Assembly: GCA_947384095.1 (NCBI GenBank) | Contig: CANDFU010000130.1 | Coordinates: 1-5,771 of the forward strand | Reading direction: 5' to 3' | Source of the DNA: an uncultured Roseburia sp. | Lineage (GTDB): Bacteria; Bacillota; Clostridia; Lachnospirales; Lachnospiraceae | Length of the DNA stretch: 5,771 nt | Shown here: positions 1-5,771 of the stretch, one piece after another | How the letters are laid out: every line of letters starts with the position of its first letter | Numbering within the stretch: the first letter of the stretch is position 1 | The notes under the pieces: model-generated | Databases searched by the model: none | What the model was told of the DNA's origin: nothing | Seen by the model: only the letters and a program-made list of their open reading frames with translations | Program-made: the position numbers and the translations under genes

Positions 1-1110
1 GCGGATAATCTGATCAAAGAGTCAGATATCGTAATTTTTGGAGGAGCTCCTGTTTTTAATTATCGTTATCAGAATTTTTATGAAAGAACTGCAGTTACCC
101 TGGAAATCGCTCAGGAGTATAATAAGCCGGTTATTTTCTCTGCAATCGGAATTGAAGGATACAGCGAGGAGAATGAAAAGTGCCAGAGGGTAAAACAGGC
201 ATTAAATTTTGAGTGCGTGAAACAGGTGACGACCAGGGACGACCTTGATTCGCTGCAAAAATATAAGGAAAATGAACAAATGGTAGTGGATAAGGTTTCA
301 GATCCGGCTGTTTTTTCATCAAGTATTTTAAGAAATTATAAGGTAGAAGAGAAAAAAAAGAAAAAAATAGGCATCTTTATTTTGCGGCACAACGGATTTG
401 TGGATAATAAGATTGATTTTTCGGGACAGAAGGCGGCAGCGTTCTGGGTGGAGCTGATCCGGGTCTTAGAGGAAAAGGGGTATGATTACGAGCTGGTGAC
501 GAGCGGTCATTTTGCGGATGAAGCCTTTATTGATTATCTGATAAGAAAATACAATGTGAATCAGAAAAAATGTGTTTTTAATATGAATTCACCCGAACGG
601 CTTGTTAAAAAGATTTCTTCGTATGTGGGAGTCATTTCCTGCCGTCTCCATCCAAGCATTATTTCTTTTTCGCTGGATGTGCCATCACTGGGAATTGTCT
701 GGAATCCGAAGGTCAGAGGGTTTTATGACAGCATCGGCTACGGTGACAGAGTGATTGAGGTGAAGGATATCAGTGCAGAGCAGGTTGCTGAAAAACTGGA
801 GCTGGCCATGAAAGAGGGCATAGAAAAAAGCGAGGAATTTCAGATGAGCGTGTACAATTCATTGTTTTATGGGATAAAACGTGCCATCGGGATGGAAGAC
901 AGCGCGCTTGTGCCATTCGGTTATGAAGAGCTTGTGAAAAAGCTGCCTGTCTATGAGGGAGATTCAAAAAAGGAGCGGGAGAATAAACTGGAAAGAAAAT
1001 TCCGCAGAATGTATCAGAAATATAATGACCGTTTTGAGAAGAACGAAAGTCAGAAAAAGAAGATTAAGAAGCTGGAAGAAGAAATCCGGCGCCTGAGAGA
1101 GAGTCTGTAA
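1..1110 (+). CDS. Polysaccharide pyruvyl transferase family protein (5' truncated)
   Basis: The frame is open from base 1 to a TAA at 1108-1110 and gives 369 residues; the true start lies upstream of the window. Residues about 9-28 (SDIVIFGGAP, then NFYE) match the Gly-Gly turn of the polysaccharide pyruvyl transferase family (PF04230, CsaB-like). The later segment CRLHPS (residues 214-219), followed by DVPSLGIVWNPK and FYDSIG, matches the conserved C-terminal half, where the family usually has R-x-H and a Y-D-x-K stretch; here the latter reads W-N-P-K. Family members move pyruvate from phosphoenolpyruvate onto a sugar of a surface glycan in the cytoplasm, although some annotated members have other roles. 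Residues about 321-369 are an extra Lys/Glu/Arg-rich tail with coiled-coil heptad character. An internal GTG at 217 is not the start, because conserved family sequence lies before it. The family call is strong; the sugar substrate is unknown. Confidence 0.87.
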   Translation, partial: ADNLIKESDIVIFGGAPVFNYRYQNFYERTAVTLEIAQEYNKPVIFSAIGIEGYSEENEKCQRVKQALNFECVKQVTTRDDLDSLQKYKENEQMVVDKVSDPAVFSSSILRNYKVEEKKKKKIGIFILRHNGFVDNKIDFSGQKAAAFWVELIRVLEEKGYDYELVTSGHFADEAFIDYLIRKYNVNQKKCVFNMNSPERLVKKISSYVGVISCRLHPSIISFSLDVPSLGIVWNPKVRGFYDSIGYGDRVIEVKDISAEQVAEKLELAMKEGIEKSEEFQMSVYNSLFYGIKRAIGMEDSALVPFGYEELVKKLPVYEGDSKKERENKLERKFRRMYQKYNDRFEKNESQKKKIKKLEEEIRRLRESL

Positions 1111-1111
1111 G

Positions 1112-1151
1112 AAAAAACCGGGAGAATGCAAACGCATTCTTCCGGTTTTTT
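1112..1151. terminator. Bidirectional intrinsic terminator between convergent genes
   Basis: The left arm at 1112-1129 and the right arm at 1134-1151 pair over 18 bp around the 4-base loop AAAC. The only imperfection is one G opposite T, which becomes a G-U wobble in plus-strand RNA. The arms begin with six A and end with six T, so either strand yields a GC-containing stem followed by a U run. It starts 2 bases after the stop of the pyruvyl transferase gene and lies 15 bases beyond the stop of the minus-strand beta-helix gene, so it can end both transcripts. Confidence 0.9.
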
Positions 1152-1166
1152 ACAGGCAATCCGAGA

Positions 1167-3557
1167 TTATAATTTTTGGGAAACGGCTGCGCTCTGGCTT
1201 CCGCCCAATGTAATGCCCGAGACTTTGGTGAAGGCTGAGACTTTATAATAATAGGTCTTGCCGGATTTCAGATTTTTGTCTGTATATTTTGTCTTTGAGT
1301 TGCCGGACAGGGTTGCGCATTTTGTGTAGTTGCCATTTTTTGACGTGGAACGGTAAACAATATATCCGGATGCGCCGGAAGTCTTTTTCCAGCTTAAATT
1401 GATGCTGTCTTTTCCCTTTTTGACTGCCTTGAAGGACTTTGGAGCCGCAGGGCAGTCATGTCCTGCCATATTGATCGTGATTTTACCTTTGTTCTTCTTT
1501 AAGATATTTGATTCGACAGAGCCCTTTACGCTTGCCGTAAGTACAATCGGGGCATTTGTGCTTGAAATCGTGTTTTCGACAATGTTGACTTTTTTTCCAT
1601 CAAAGAAGATGCCGGACTGGCTGGAAGTGCCGGTCAGCGTATTCTTTCTGATGGTAACCATTTTATCACAGGAACCGGTGCTGAACTGGATCAGGTCGCC
1701 GGAACATTTTGAAATCTTATTGGAAGAAATTTCAAGTTTGTCTTTCAGGCTGGCAAATGCGATACCGTTGCCCTTGCAGTTGGTAATCGTGTTGCTCTTG
1801 ATTGCTTTGACCGAGCTGTTTTCGTATACCACGATACCGTGATAAGTACAGGATTTGATTTTATTTTTTTCGATCAACGTGGCGTTGGCAGTTCCCTGCA
1901 GATTGATTCCGTAGCCCTTGGAAGAGGAAATAACATTCCGGCTGATCGAGCTGGCGGAAGATCCGGTGTAAATGTAGATACCATTGACATTGGGAGATAC
2001 GATGGTATTGTCATTGATCTTGTTACCGGTGCTCTTGGCGGACAGATAGATACCGCTGCCTTTGCTGCTTCTGGTATAATTGATTTTGTTTTTTGTGACG
2101 GACGATTTTTTGGTATCAGAGAATTCAATGCCGTTGCCCGATGTTTTGATGGTGTTGCCCGAAACCTTGGCTCCGCTGACGTAGTAATCGCCTTTCGGAA
2201 TCCTGTCTCCGTTTCCTTTTATCGCGCTCGCCGCCAGAAAGCCGTTGACGGAGATCGCTGCCGTATCGTAATCCACGTACGGATCCTGACCGGAAACCGT
2301 GATATTGTTGTTTTTGATCACAATGTTCTGATCAGCAGCTGGTTTGACATAGGACTTGGATGTCTTTGTCGGTATTTTTCCTTGTCCTGCAAGCGTAGAT
2401 GCAAGGTAGATCCCGTTCTGGCGCAGTGAGTCTACCCTGACGCCGCGCGGGGTACCGGAAATCGTATTTCCGGAGATCTCACAGTTGATCCAGTTCAGGC
2501 CCTGGATCGCGGCGCTCTTCACTTCGGAAAATTTGCAGTTTGTGATTTTGATGTTGTCCGCGGGATTGTTTAAAACTGCGGTATGGCTTCCGACGCCGCG
2601 CGGAACGTTTGTAAAGGTACATTGATCGATCGTGAGATTCTTTACCGGAAGATCCTCGAAACGGTATCCGCTCATATGGCCTTTTACAAGAATATCAACC
2701 TGAATGGCCTCGTATGTCATATCGCTGGAGTCTTTCGGCAGTTCCTGATCTTTAAAGGTACACCCTTTGATCGTGACGTCCTTAGCGCCTGCAATTTCCA
2801 TGAGATGACCGTTCTTTACATTTTTTATGGTCTGGTTGATCATGGTAAAATTGGCAGCGTGCGCGACTTTCACGGCTGTGGTATTGTTTTTGTTTTCATC
2901 CCATACGCCGCCGTCCAAAGTAATGTTTTTGTAATAATATCCGGACTTGTTGTCTTCGACTTCGCCTACTTTGAGCATATTTGACTTACCGTTTTTCGGC
3001 AGCTTGAAAATGACGCCGGACATGGACAGGTAAGTATTGCTGTAAATATAGAGGCTGTGTTCCAGCGTATAGGTTCCGGCCGGAACTATGATTTTGTACG
3101 GAGCGGCGTCTGTGGCGTTGTCGCGTGCTTCATTCAGAAGATCCTGAACGGCGCGGAAGGCGCCTTTTGCCGAGATGTCGCTTTTGGATACATGGACGAC
3201 TTTGTACTTTTCGGCTGCATCCTTAGAGGAAGATACTGCCTGGAGTGATGCCGTATTTTCAGGCTGTGATTTTTCTGTGAGGGCAGCGCTATCGGTGCTC
3301 TCGGAAGCCTGCTTTGAGAGATCGTCCGGTATGGAAGGTTCCTCCGTTGATTCCGGAAGCGACTGTATGTCTTCCGTGAGTGTTTTGGCGTCGTCCCTGT
3401 TTCCGGTGTTTTCTTCGGCGGAAAAAACGGCCTCACCGGCAACAGAAAAGGCTTCGTCCCCACTTTGAGCTGCGTACAGCAGTGAGCTGTCTGTAAGAAT
3501 TACGGCAGCGCAAAGGAAACCCGACACAGCAATTTTTAAGTATTGCCTGAGTTTCAT
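1167..3557 (-). CDS. Secreted right-handed beta-helix protein with C-terminal FN3 domain
   Basis: This 796-residue protein starts at an ATG preceded by a strong ribosome binding site. Residues 1-30 form a signal peptide: basic MKLRQYLK, a hydrophobic core, then LLYAA with likely cleavage near residue 29 or 30. Residues about 31-115 are an acidic Ser/Thr/Glu-rich linker. A pectin-lyase-like solenoid begins near residue 120 with a VPAGTYTL segment, followed by DGGVWDENKNN, a pattern seen at the start of GH28/pectate-lyase-like helices. Regular N-x-I rungs continue to about residue 692. Residues about 704-796 are a fibronectin type III domain (LSW, GYIVYRS and YYYKVSA strands). There is no LPXTG signal, SLH repeat or choline-binding repeat, so it is probably released or held by the glycan itself. 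The fold occurs in polysaccharide lyases, C5-epimerases, glycosidases and binding proteins. Its place between glycan-synthesis genes suggests an extracellular polymer as target, but I cannot identify catalytic residues. It has its own promoter and shares the downstream terminator with the convergent gene. Confidence 0.88.
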   Translation of the reverse strand: MKLRQYLKIAVSGFLCAAVILTDSSLLYAAQSGDEAFSVAGEAVFSAEENTGNRDDAKTLTEDIQSLPESTEEPSIPDDLSKQASESTDSAALTEKSQPENTASLQAVSSSKDAAEKYKVVHVSKSDISAKGAFRAVQDLLNEARDNATDAAPYKIIVPAGTYTLEHSLYIYSNTYLSMSGVIFKLPKNGKSNMLKVGEVEDNKSGYYYKNITLDGGVWDENKNNTTAVKVAHAANFTMINQTIKNVKNGHLMEIAGAKDVTIKGCTFKDQELPKDSSDMTYEAIQVDILVKGHMSGYRFEDLPVKNLTIDQCTFTNVPRGVGSHTAVLNNPADNIKITNCKFSEVKSAAIQGLNWINCEISGNTISGTPRGVRVDSLRQNGIYLASTLAGQGKIPTKTSKSYVKPAADQNIVIKNNNITVSGQDPYVDYDTAAISVNGFLAASAIKGNGDRIPKGDYYVSGAKVSGNTIKTSGNGIEFSDTKKSSVTKNKINYTRSSKGSGIYLSAKSTGNKINDNTIVSPNVNGIYIYTGSSASSISRNVISSSKGYGINLQGTANATLIEKNKIKSCTYHGIVVYENSSVKAIKSNTITNCKGNGIAFASLKDKLEISSNKISKCSGDLIQFSTGSCDKMVTIRKNTLTGTSSQSGIFFDGKKVNIVENTISSTNAPIVLTASVKGSVESNILKKNKGKITINMAGHDCPAAPKSFKAVKKGKDSINLSWKKTSGASGYIVYRSTSKNGNYTKCATLSGNSKTKYTDKNLKSGKTYYYKVSAFTKVSGITLGGSQSAAVSQKL
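1482..2054 (-). other. Eight consecutive beta-helix rungs within the secreted protein
   Basis: Residues 502-692 of the beta-helix protein divide into eight consecutive rungs. Most open with Gly-Ile-hydrophobic-x-hydrophobic (GIYL, GIYIY, GINL, GIVVY, GIAF, then LIQF, GIFF and IVLT) and most carry an N-x-I or N-x-L turn about 14-16 residues later. The first five are 24 residues long, and the next three are 27, 22 and 22. This regular ladder is the PbH1/NosD-like (CASH) parallel beta-helix pattern. The rungs before residue 500 are less regular and carry longer inserted loops (about residues 395-470), where a binding or active site would often lie in this fold. The repeat is at protein level; the DNA copies are strongly diverged. 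Confidence 0.75.
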
Positions 3558-3561
3558 ATTA

Positions 3562-3570
3562 CTCCTCCTT
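3562..3570 (-). promoter_or_regulatory. Ribosome binding site of the beta-helix gene
   Basis: Read on the minus strand, this is AAGGAGGAG, close to a perfect complement of the 16S rRNA 3' end. It sits a few bases before the ATG at 3555-3557. It fixes the start codon and predicts strong translation. Confidence 0.9.
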
Positions 3571-3579
3571 TATGTTTGT

Positions 3580-3595
3580 GGATATTTGGATATTT
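3580..3595. repeat. Two tandem copies of GGATATTT in the beta-helix leader
   Basis: The 8-mer GGATATTT occurs twice head to tail (3580-3587 and 3588-3595), flanked on both sides by TTTGTG-like sequence. It lies in the predicted untranslated leader of the minus-strand gene, just upstream of its ribosome binding site. It may be a protein-binding direct repeat or simply AT-rich leader sequence. Confidence 0.4.
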
Positions 3596-3641
3596 GTGCA
3601 TGGCATCTATGAATAAAAAAGATGGATGCAGATACAGTTTT

Positions 3642-3670
3642 ATTATATCATAGGCGGATCCGGGTGGCAA
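3642..3670 (-). promoter_or_regulatory. Sigma-A-type promoter for the beta-helix gene
   Basis: On the minus strand the -35 is TTGCCA (3670-3665, five of six consensus bases) and the -10 is a perfect TATAAT (3647-3642), with a 17-base spacer. A TG at 3650-3649 gives an extended -10 (TG-A-TATAAT). Transcription should start near 3635, leaving an untranslated leader of about 78 bases. This is a near-consensus vegetative promoter, suggesting substantial expression unless a regulator represses it. Confidence 0.82.
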
Positions 3671-3706
3671 GGAAGCATGAGGGGATTTTCAAATATGGCC
3701 TTATTT

Positions 3707-3749
3707 CTGCGCGGCTTTTGCTTATGTCGGGTCTGTGGATGCCGCGCAG
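3707..3749. promoter_or_regulatory. 9-bp inverted repeat midway between divergent promoters (possible operator)
   Basis: CTGCGCGGC at 3707-3715 is the exact reverse complement of GCCGCGCAG at 3741-3749, with 25 bases between them. The arms are much more GC-rich than the surrounding DNA. The centre, near 3728, lies about 93 bases upstream of the predicted minus-strand start and about 99 bases upstream of the plus-strand start. That suits a shared regulator site, but a chance or structural repeat is possible. I do not recognise the regulator family. Confidence 0.4.
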
Positions 3750-3791
3750 GCACAAACTTTGCATATCAGAGGGAAGGAAAGGAAAAGGAAC

Positions 3792-3820
3792 TTGCAAACA
3801 GGCCGGGACAATGATATGAT
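3792..3820 (+). promoter_or_regulatory. Sigma-A-type promoter for the O-antigen ligase-like gene
   Basis: The -35 is TTGCAA (3792-3797, four of six consensus bases) and the -10 is TATGAT (3815-3820, five of six), with a 17-base spacer. TG at 3812-3813 gives an extended -10. The start site should fall near 3827, giving a leader of about 47 bases. It resembles the opposing promoter closely in layout but is weaker by consensus. Confidence 0.68.
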
Positions 3821-3861
3821 AATAGACATTCAGCTAAAATGGGTTATGGCAGGGAATGGGC

Positions 3862-3870
3862 GGGGGAAAG
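3862..3870 (+). promoter_or_regulatory. Ribosome binding site deciding the start at 3874
   Basis: GGGGGAAAG ends just before TAT-ATG and places its G run 7 bases ahead of the ATG at 3874. An alternative in-frame ATG at 3856 has only an AGGGA directly abutting it, too close to work well. I therefore choose 3874. The site is a weaker match than the AAGGAGG of the divergent gene. Confidence 0.6.
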
Positions 3871-3873
3871 TAT

Positions 3874-5771
3874 ATGGAGAGTCGTCTGATCAGAAAAATT
3901 ATCTGGCTTTCTGTGGGATGTATACTAGGTCTGATAATAGCTCTTATGGTTGTCAGCGGAAGCAGCAGCCTGAATGATTTTTATGACGGAGGCAGGGTCT
4001 GCGACATAACGTTGGAGATGAGAAACGCAGAGTTCTATGGAGCGCAATATGATGCTGCTGAAGAGAAATTTGAGATTACAGATGAAAATGCATATAAAGT
4101 TTTTTCACTGTACGGGATGGAAAGAAACTGGAATTATATTGTTTTTGAGTTGTCGGGGGTAAATTGCGAGTATCTTGATGCAGTGTTTGAATATTATAAC
4201 CAGAAAGGAGAATGTATTCATACAAAGGACGTCAGACTTCTGGAGGGGCAGAATGTAGTGGACACGAGTGGGATCGGATATGGTATGGTTGTCATCAGGA
4301 TGTCCGGTCAGACAGGGGCGACGGTTTCCTTTGATAAAGTACAGTTTCGGGAGAAGGCGGTGGAGTATGGGGACGGGAGAACTGTGGTTGTATGGTGTGC
4401 CGTCTTTATCGTGTATCTTATCGTAACCATTGCGTTGTCGAAGCTGTGCAGCGGTTTTTTTAAGTACATTCCCGACTGGTATATGACGATCGGTTTTCTA
4501 CAGGAAATTTATATCAGAGTGGGGGAAAGTTTTGGAAAAAAAACGTTATGGATCGGGGGCAGGGGAAAAAGCAGGATCAGGACATGCATATTTTTGTTTT
4601 TGATCCTGTATATGCAGGTGATCACAGACATGCATTTGTATGAAACGGACCAGTATTATAAAATACAGATGCTGGTGTGTTCGCTGGCGGTTGTGGCGAT
4701 AGGGATTTTGTGTTATGAGAAGAAGCCGGTGCATGTCAACTGGAGGAATCCGCTTGTGTGGTCCTGGCTGATTTTATGGCTTATGGCCTGCGTATCTGAT
4801 TTTTTTGTGGCAAAAAGGTATTCTTTTCTGGGCTATATCATGTTGTCTGCGATTGGATTTTTTATTTTTATGTGGAATAACATGGAACAAAAATGGGGTA
4901 TTGTCCGTGAATTTATATCGGCGGTTCTGATTAGTTTTATAGTTACATCGGTATTCTGTTTTCTGTGCAGGCCCTGGCAGGAGGGAACGCGTTATCTCGG
5001 ATCTTATTATAATCCCGGAATGTATGCAATGTACGTGCTGTATGTCTGGATTGCCTTCTGGGGAGATATCGATGAGAAGATAGGCAGGGATAAGCTCCCG
5101 GCACTTGTTTTTTTTGAGGTGGCGGGGGCAGTGCTTGCCGGCATGCTGGTGTGGCGGACACAGTCTGCGTCGGGTGTCATCCCTGCATTTCTGGCAATGG
5201 CAGTTTTTGTTTTCAGACAGTTTTTTTTATCCAGGCCGACGGCTGTGAGGAAAAAGAGAGCAGTGCTTATCCTGGCATTTGCGTTGATGATCGCGGCCCC
5301 GGTCATAAAAATCGGGACCTGGGGGATGATTCATCTGCCCGGGATATTCGGAACGGAGATTAAAATGGAGGATGATACGGTCCTTTTTTCATCGCAGATG
5401 TTTCCGGAACCCGTGCACGTGTATGCGGCGGACATTGATGATGCAGAAGAAAAAGGAGTGATGAATAACCGTATCATTCAGAAACTGTTTGGAAAACAGT
5501 CTTTTGAAAAATTTACTTCCAGAAGAAATCTCTATTGGGCGGGGTATCTGCGGGAAATCAATCTCTTGGGAAACAGAAATAAAGTAAATCTGTGGGGAGG
5601 CAACCGCTGGCCGCACAATGGGTTTATTGCCATAATGTACCGGTATGGAATATTTGCGGTCATTCCGTATACAATTATGGTTTTTGCAAATCTTTTCTAT
5701 GCATGGAAATATATGTTTACACAAGAAAACAGATATGGATATTTTCTGTTTGCGGGGATGCTGGCCGCGCT
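3874..5771 (+). CDS. O-antigen ligase/polymerase-like membrane protein with extracytoplasmic N-terminal domain (3' truncated)
   Basis: The frame is open for 632 codons from the ATG at 3874 to the window edge with no stop. Residues about 8-28 are a first membrane segment. Residues about 29-169 are soluble, aromatic-rich and beta-like, and would lie outside the membrane. A second membrane segment follows at about 170-188, and many more between about 235 and 480. The stretch RYLGSYYNP (residues 373-381) resembles the G-x3-NPN region of O-antigen ligases. After a large loop (about 481-580) come TSRRNLYW (about 548-555) and PHNGF (580-584), then RYG (590-592), matching the SGR...W and H-N...G signature of the Wzy_C family (PF04932). 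Such proteins polymerise or transfer lipid-linked glycans on the outer face of the membrane. In a Gram-positive host, a capsule, teichuronic or other wall glycan is more likely than O-antigen. The extra N-terminal domain is unlike the canonical family, which starts directly with membrane helices. The family call is fairly sure; ligase versus polymerase is unresolved. Confidence 0.83.
   Translation, partial: MESRLIRKIIWLSVGCILGLIIALMVVSGSSSLNDFYDGGRVCDITLEMRNAEFYGAQYDAAEEKFEITDENAYKVFSLYGMERNWNYIVFELSGVNCEYLDAVFEYYNQKGECIHTKDVRLLEGQNVVDTSGIGYGMVVIRMSGQTGATVSFDKVQFREKAVEYGDGRTVVVWCAVFIVYLIVTIALSKLCSGFFKYIPDWYMTIGFLQEIYIRVGESFGKKTLWIGGRGKSRIRTCIFLFLILYMQVITDMHLYETDQYYKIQMLVCSLAVVAIGILCYEKKPVHVNWRNPLVWSWLILWLMACVSDFFVAKRYSFLGYIMLSAIGFFIFMWNNMEQKWGIVREFISAVLISFIVTSVFCFLCRPWQEGTRYLGSYYNPGMYAMYVLYVWIAFWGDIDEKIGRDKLPALVFFEVAGAVLAGMLVWRTQSASGVIPAFLAMAVFVFRQFFLSRPTAVRKKRAVLILAFALMIAAPVIKIGTWGMIHLPGIFGTEIKMEDDTVLFSSQMFPEPVHVYAADIDDAEEKGVMNNRIIQKLFGKQSFEKFTSRRNLYWAGYLREINLLGNRNKVNLWGGNRWPHNGFIAIMYRYGIFAVIPYTIMVFANLFYAWKYMFTQENRYGYFLFAGMLAA

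Larger units (their letters stand above)
3558..3873. other. Divergent intergenic control region
   Basis: This 316-bp stretch separates the start of the minus-strand beta-helix gene from the start of the plus-strand membrane protein gene. It contains two outward-facing promoters, the two ribosome binding sites, an 8-bp tandem repeat in the beta-helix leader and a 9-bp inverted repeat between the promoters. The purine-rich run at about 3769-3790 has no clear role. Short plus-strand reading frames cross the region but lack convincing ribosome binding sites and protein-like composition, so I call no gene here. Confidence 0.7.

Noticed and set aside
217..219. GTG codon as the start of the pyruvyl transferase gene
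   Set aside because: The same frame is open back to base 1 and encodes conserved family sequence (IVIFGGAPVF), so the gene starts upstream of the window.
1399..2429. Two long plus-strand frames (1399-1842 and 1839-2429) overlapping by 4 bases, like a coupled gene pair
   Set aside because: They lie wholly antisense to the beta-helix gene. Their translations have no recognisable family, and they have no ribosome binding site of the quality seen on the real genes. The minus-strand protein has a clear fold, signal peptide and repeats, so these are shadow frames.
2583..3468. Further plus-strand frames at 2583-2984, 3057-3248 and 3175-3468
   Set aside because: They are antisense to the N-terminal half and linker of the beta-helix protein and show low-complexity, non-protein-like composition. 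They are explained by the codon bias of the opposite strand.
3558..3640. Possible riboswitch or structured leader ahead of the beta-helix gene
   Set aside because: I looked for known motifs, including the c-di-GMP type. I found only a weak GCATC...GATGC pairing with a long loop, and no terminator-like alternative stem with a U run.
3622..3977. Small plus-strand frames crossing the divergent intergenic region
   Set aside because: They overlap both promoters and the start of the ligase-like gene in other frames, lack good ribosome binding sites, and encode Arg/Cys/Lys-rich sequence with no recognisable motif.
4546..5724. Minus-strand frames of 62 to 111 codons at the right of the window
   Set aside because: They are antisense to a continuous 632-codon membrane protein with clear transmembrane segments and O-antigen ligase motifs. 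Their own translations show no family features.

Overview
The window looks like part of a surface- or exopolysaccharide locus from a Gram-positive Clostridia-type bacterium, most likely Lachnospiraceae or a close relative. I infer this from three things: moderate GC content with strong AAGGAGG-type ribosome binding sites, sigma-A-like promoters, and a secreted beta-helix protein ending in the kind of single fibronectin type III domain common in gut Clostridia. No rRNA, tRNA or other taxonomic marker is present, so the placement is tentative.

Layout. (1) Positions 1-1110, plus strand: the 3' part of a polysaccharide pyruvyl transferase family gene, cut at its 5' end by the window edge. Its product carries a charged coiled-coil tail. 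(2) Positions 1112-1151: an 18-bp hairpin with A and T runs on both sides, placed to terminate the genes converging on it from either strand. (3) Positions 1167-3557, minus strand: a 796-residue secreted right-handed beta-helix protein with a signal peptide, an acidic Ser/Thr/Glu linker, a long pectin-lyase-like solenoid and a C-terminal FN3 domain. (4) Positions 3558-3873: a 316-bp divergent control region. It holds two well-formed promoters facing away from each other, both with a 17-bp spacer and an extended -10, and a 9-bp inverted repeat almost midway between them. (5) Position 3874 to the window edge, plus strand: an open frame of at least 632 codons for a multi-spanning membrane protein. 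It has O-antigen ligase/polymerase (Wzy_C-like) motifs preceded by an N-terminal extracytoplasmic domain of about 140 residues. It runs off the window without a stop.

How the genes may work together (inference). A pyruvyl transferase would add a ketal-linked pyruvate to a sugar of a surface glycan in the cytoplasm. The O-antigen ligase-like protein would polymerise or transfer lipid-linked glycan outside the membrane. The secreted beta-helix protein could bind, cleave or epimerise the same polymer once exported. The beta-helix gene is transcribed on the opposite strand under its own promoter, so it can be controlled separately from its neighbours. Nothing in the window proves a shared substrate. 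I found no CRISPR array, insertion sequence, tRNA, rRNA or recognisable riboswitch. The most unusual items are the extracytoplasmic domain fused to the polymerase/ligase, the beta-helix protein's position between two glycan-synthesis genes, and the nearly symmetric divergent promoter region.
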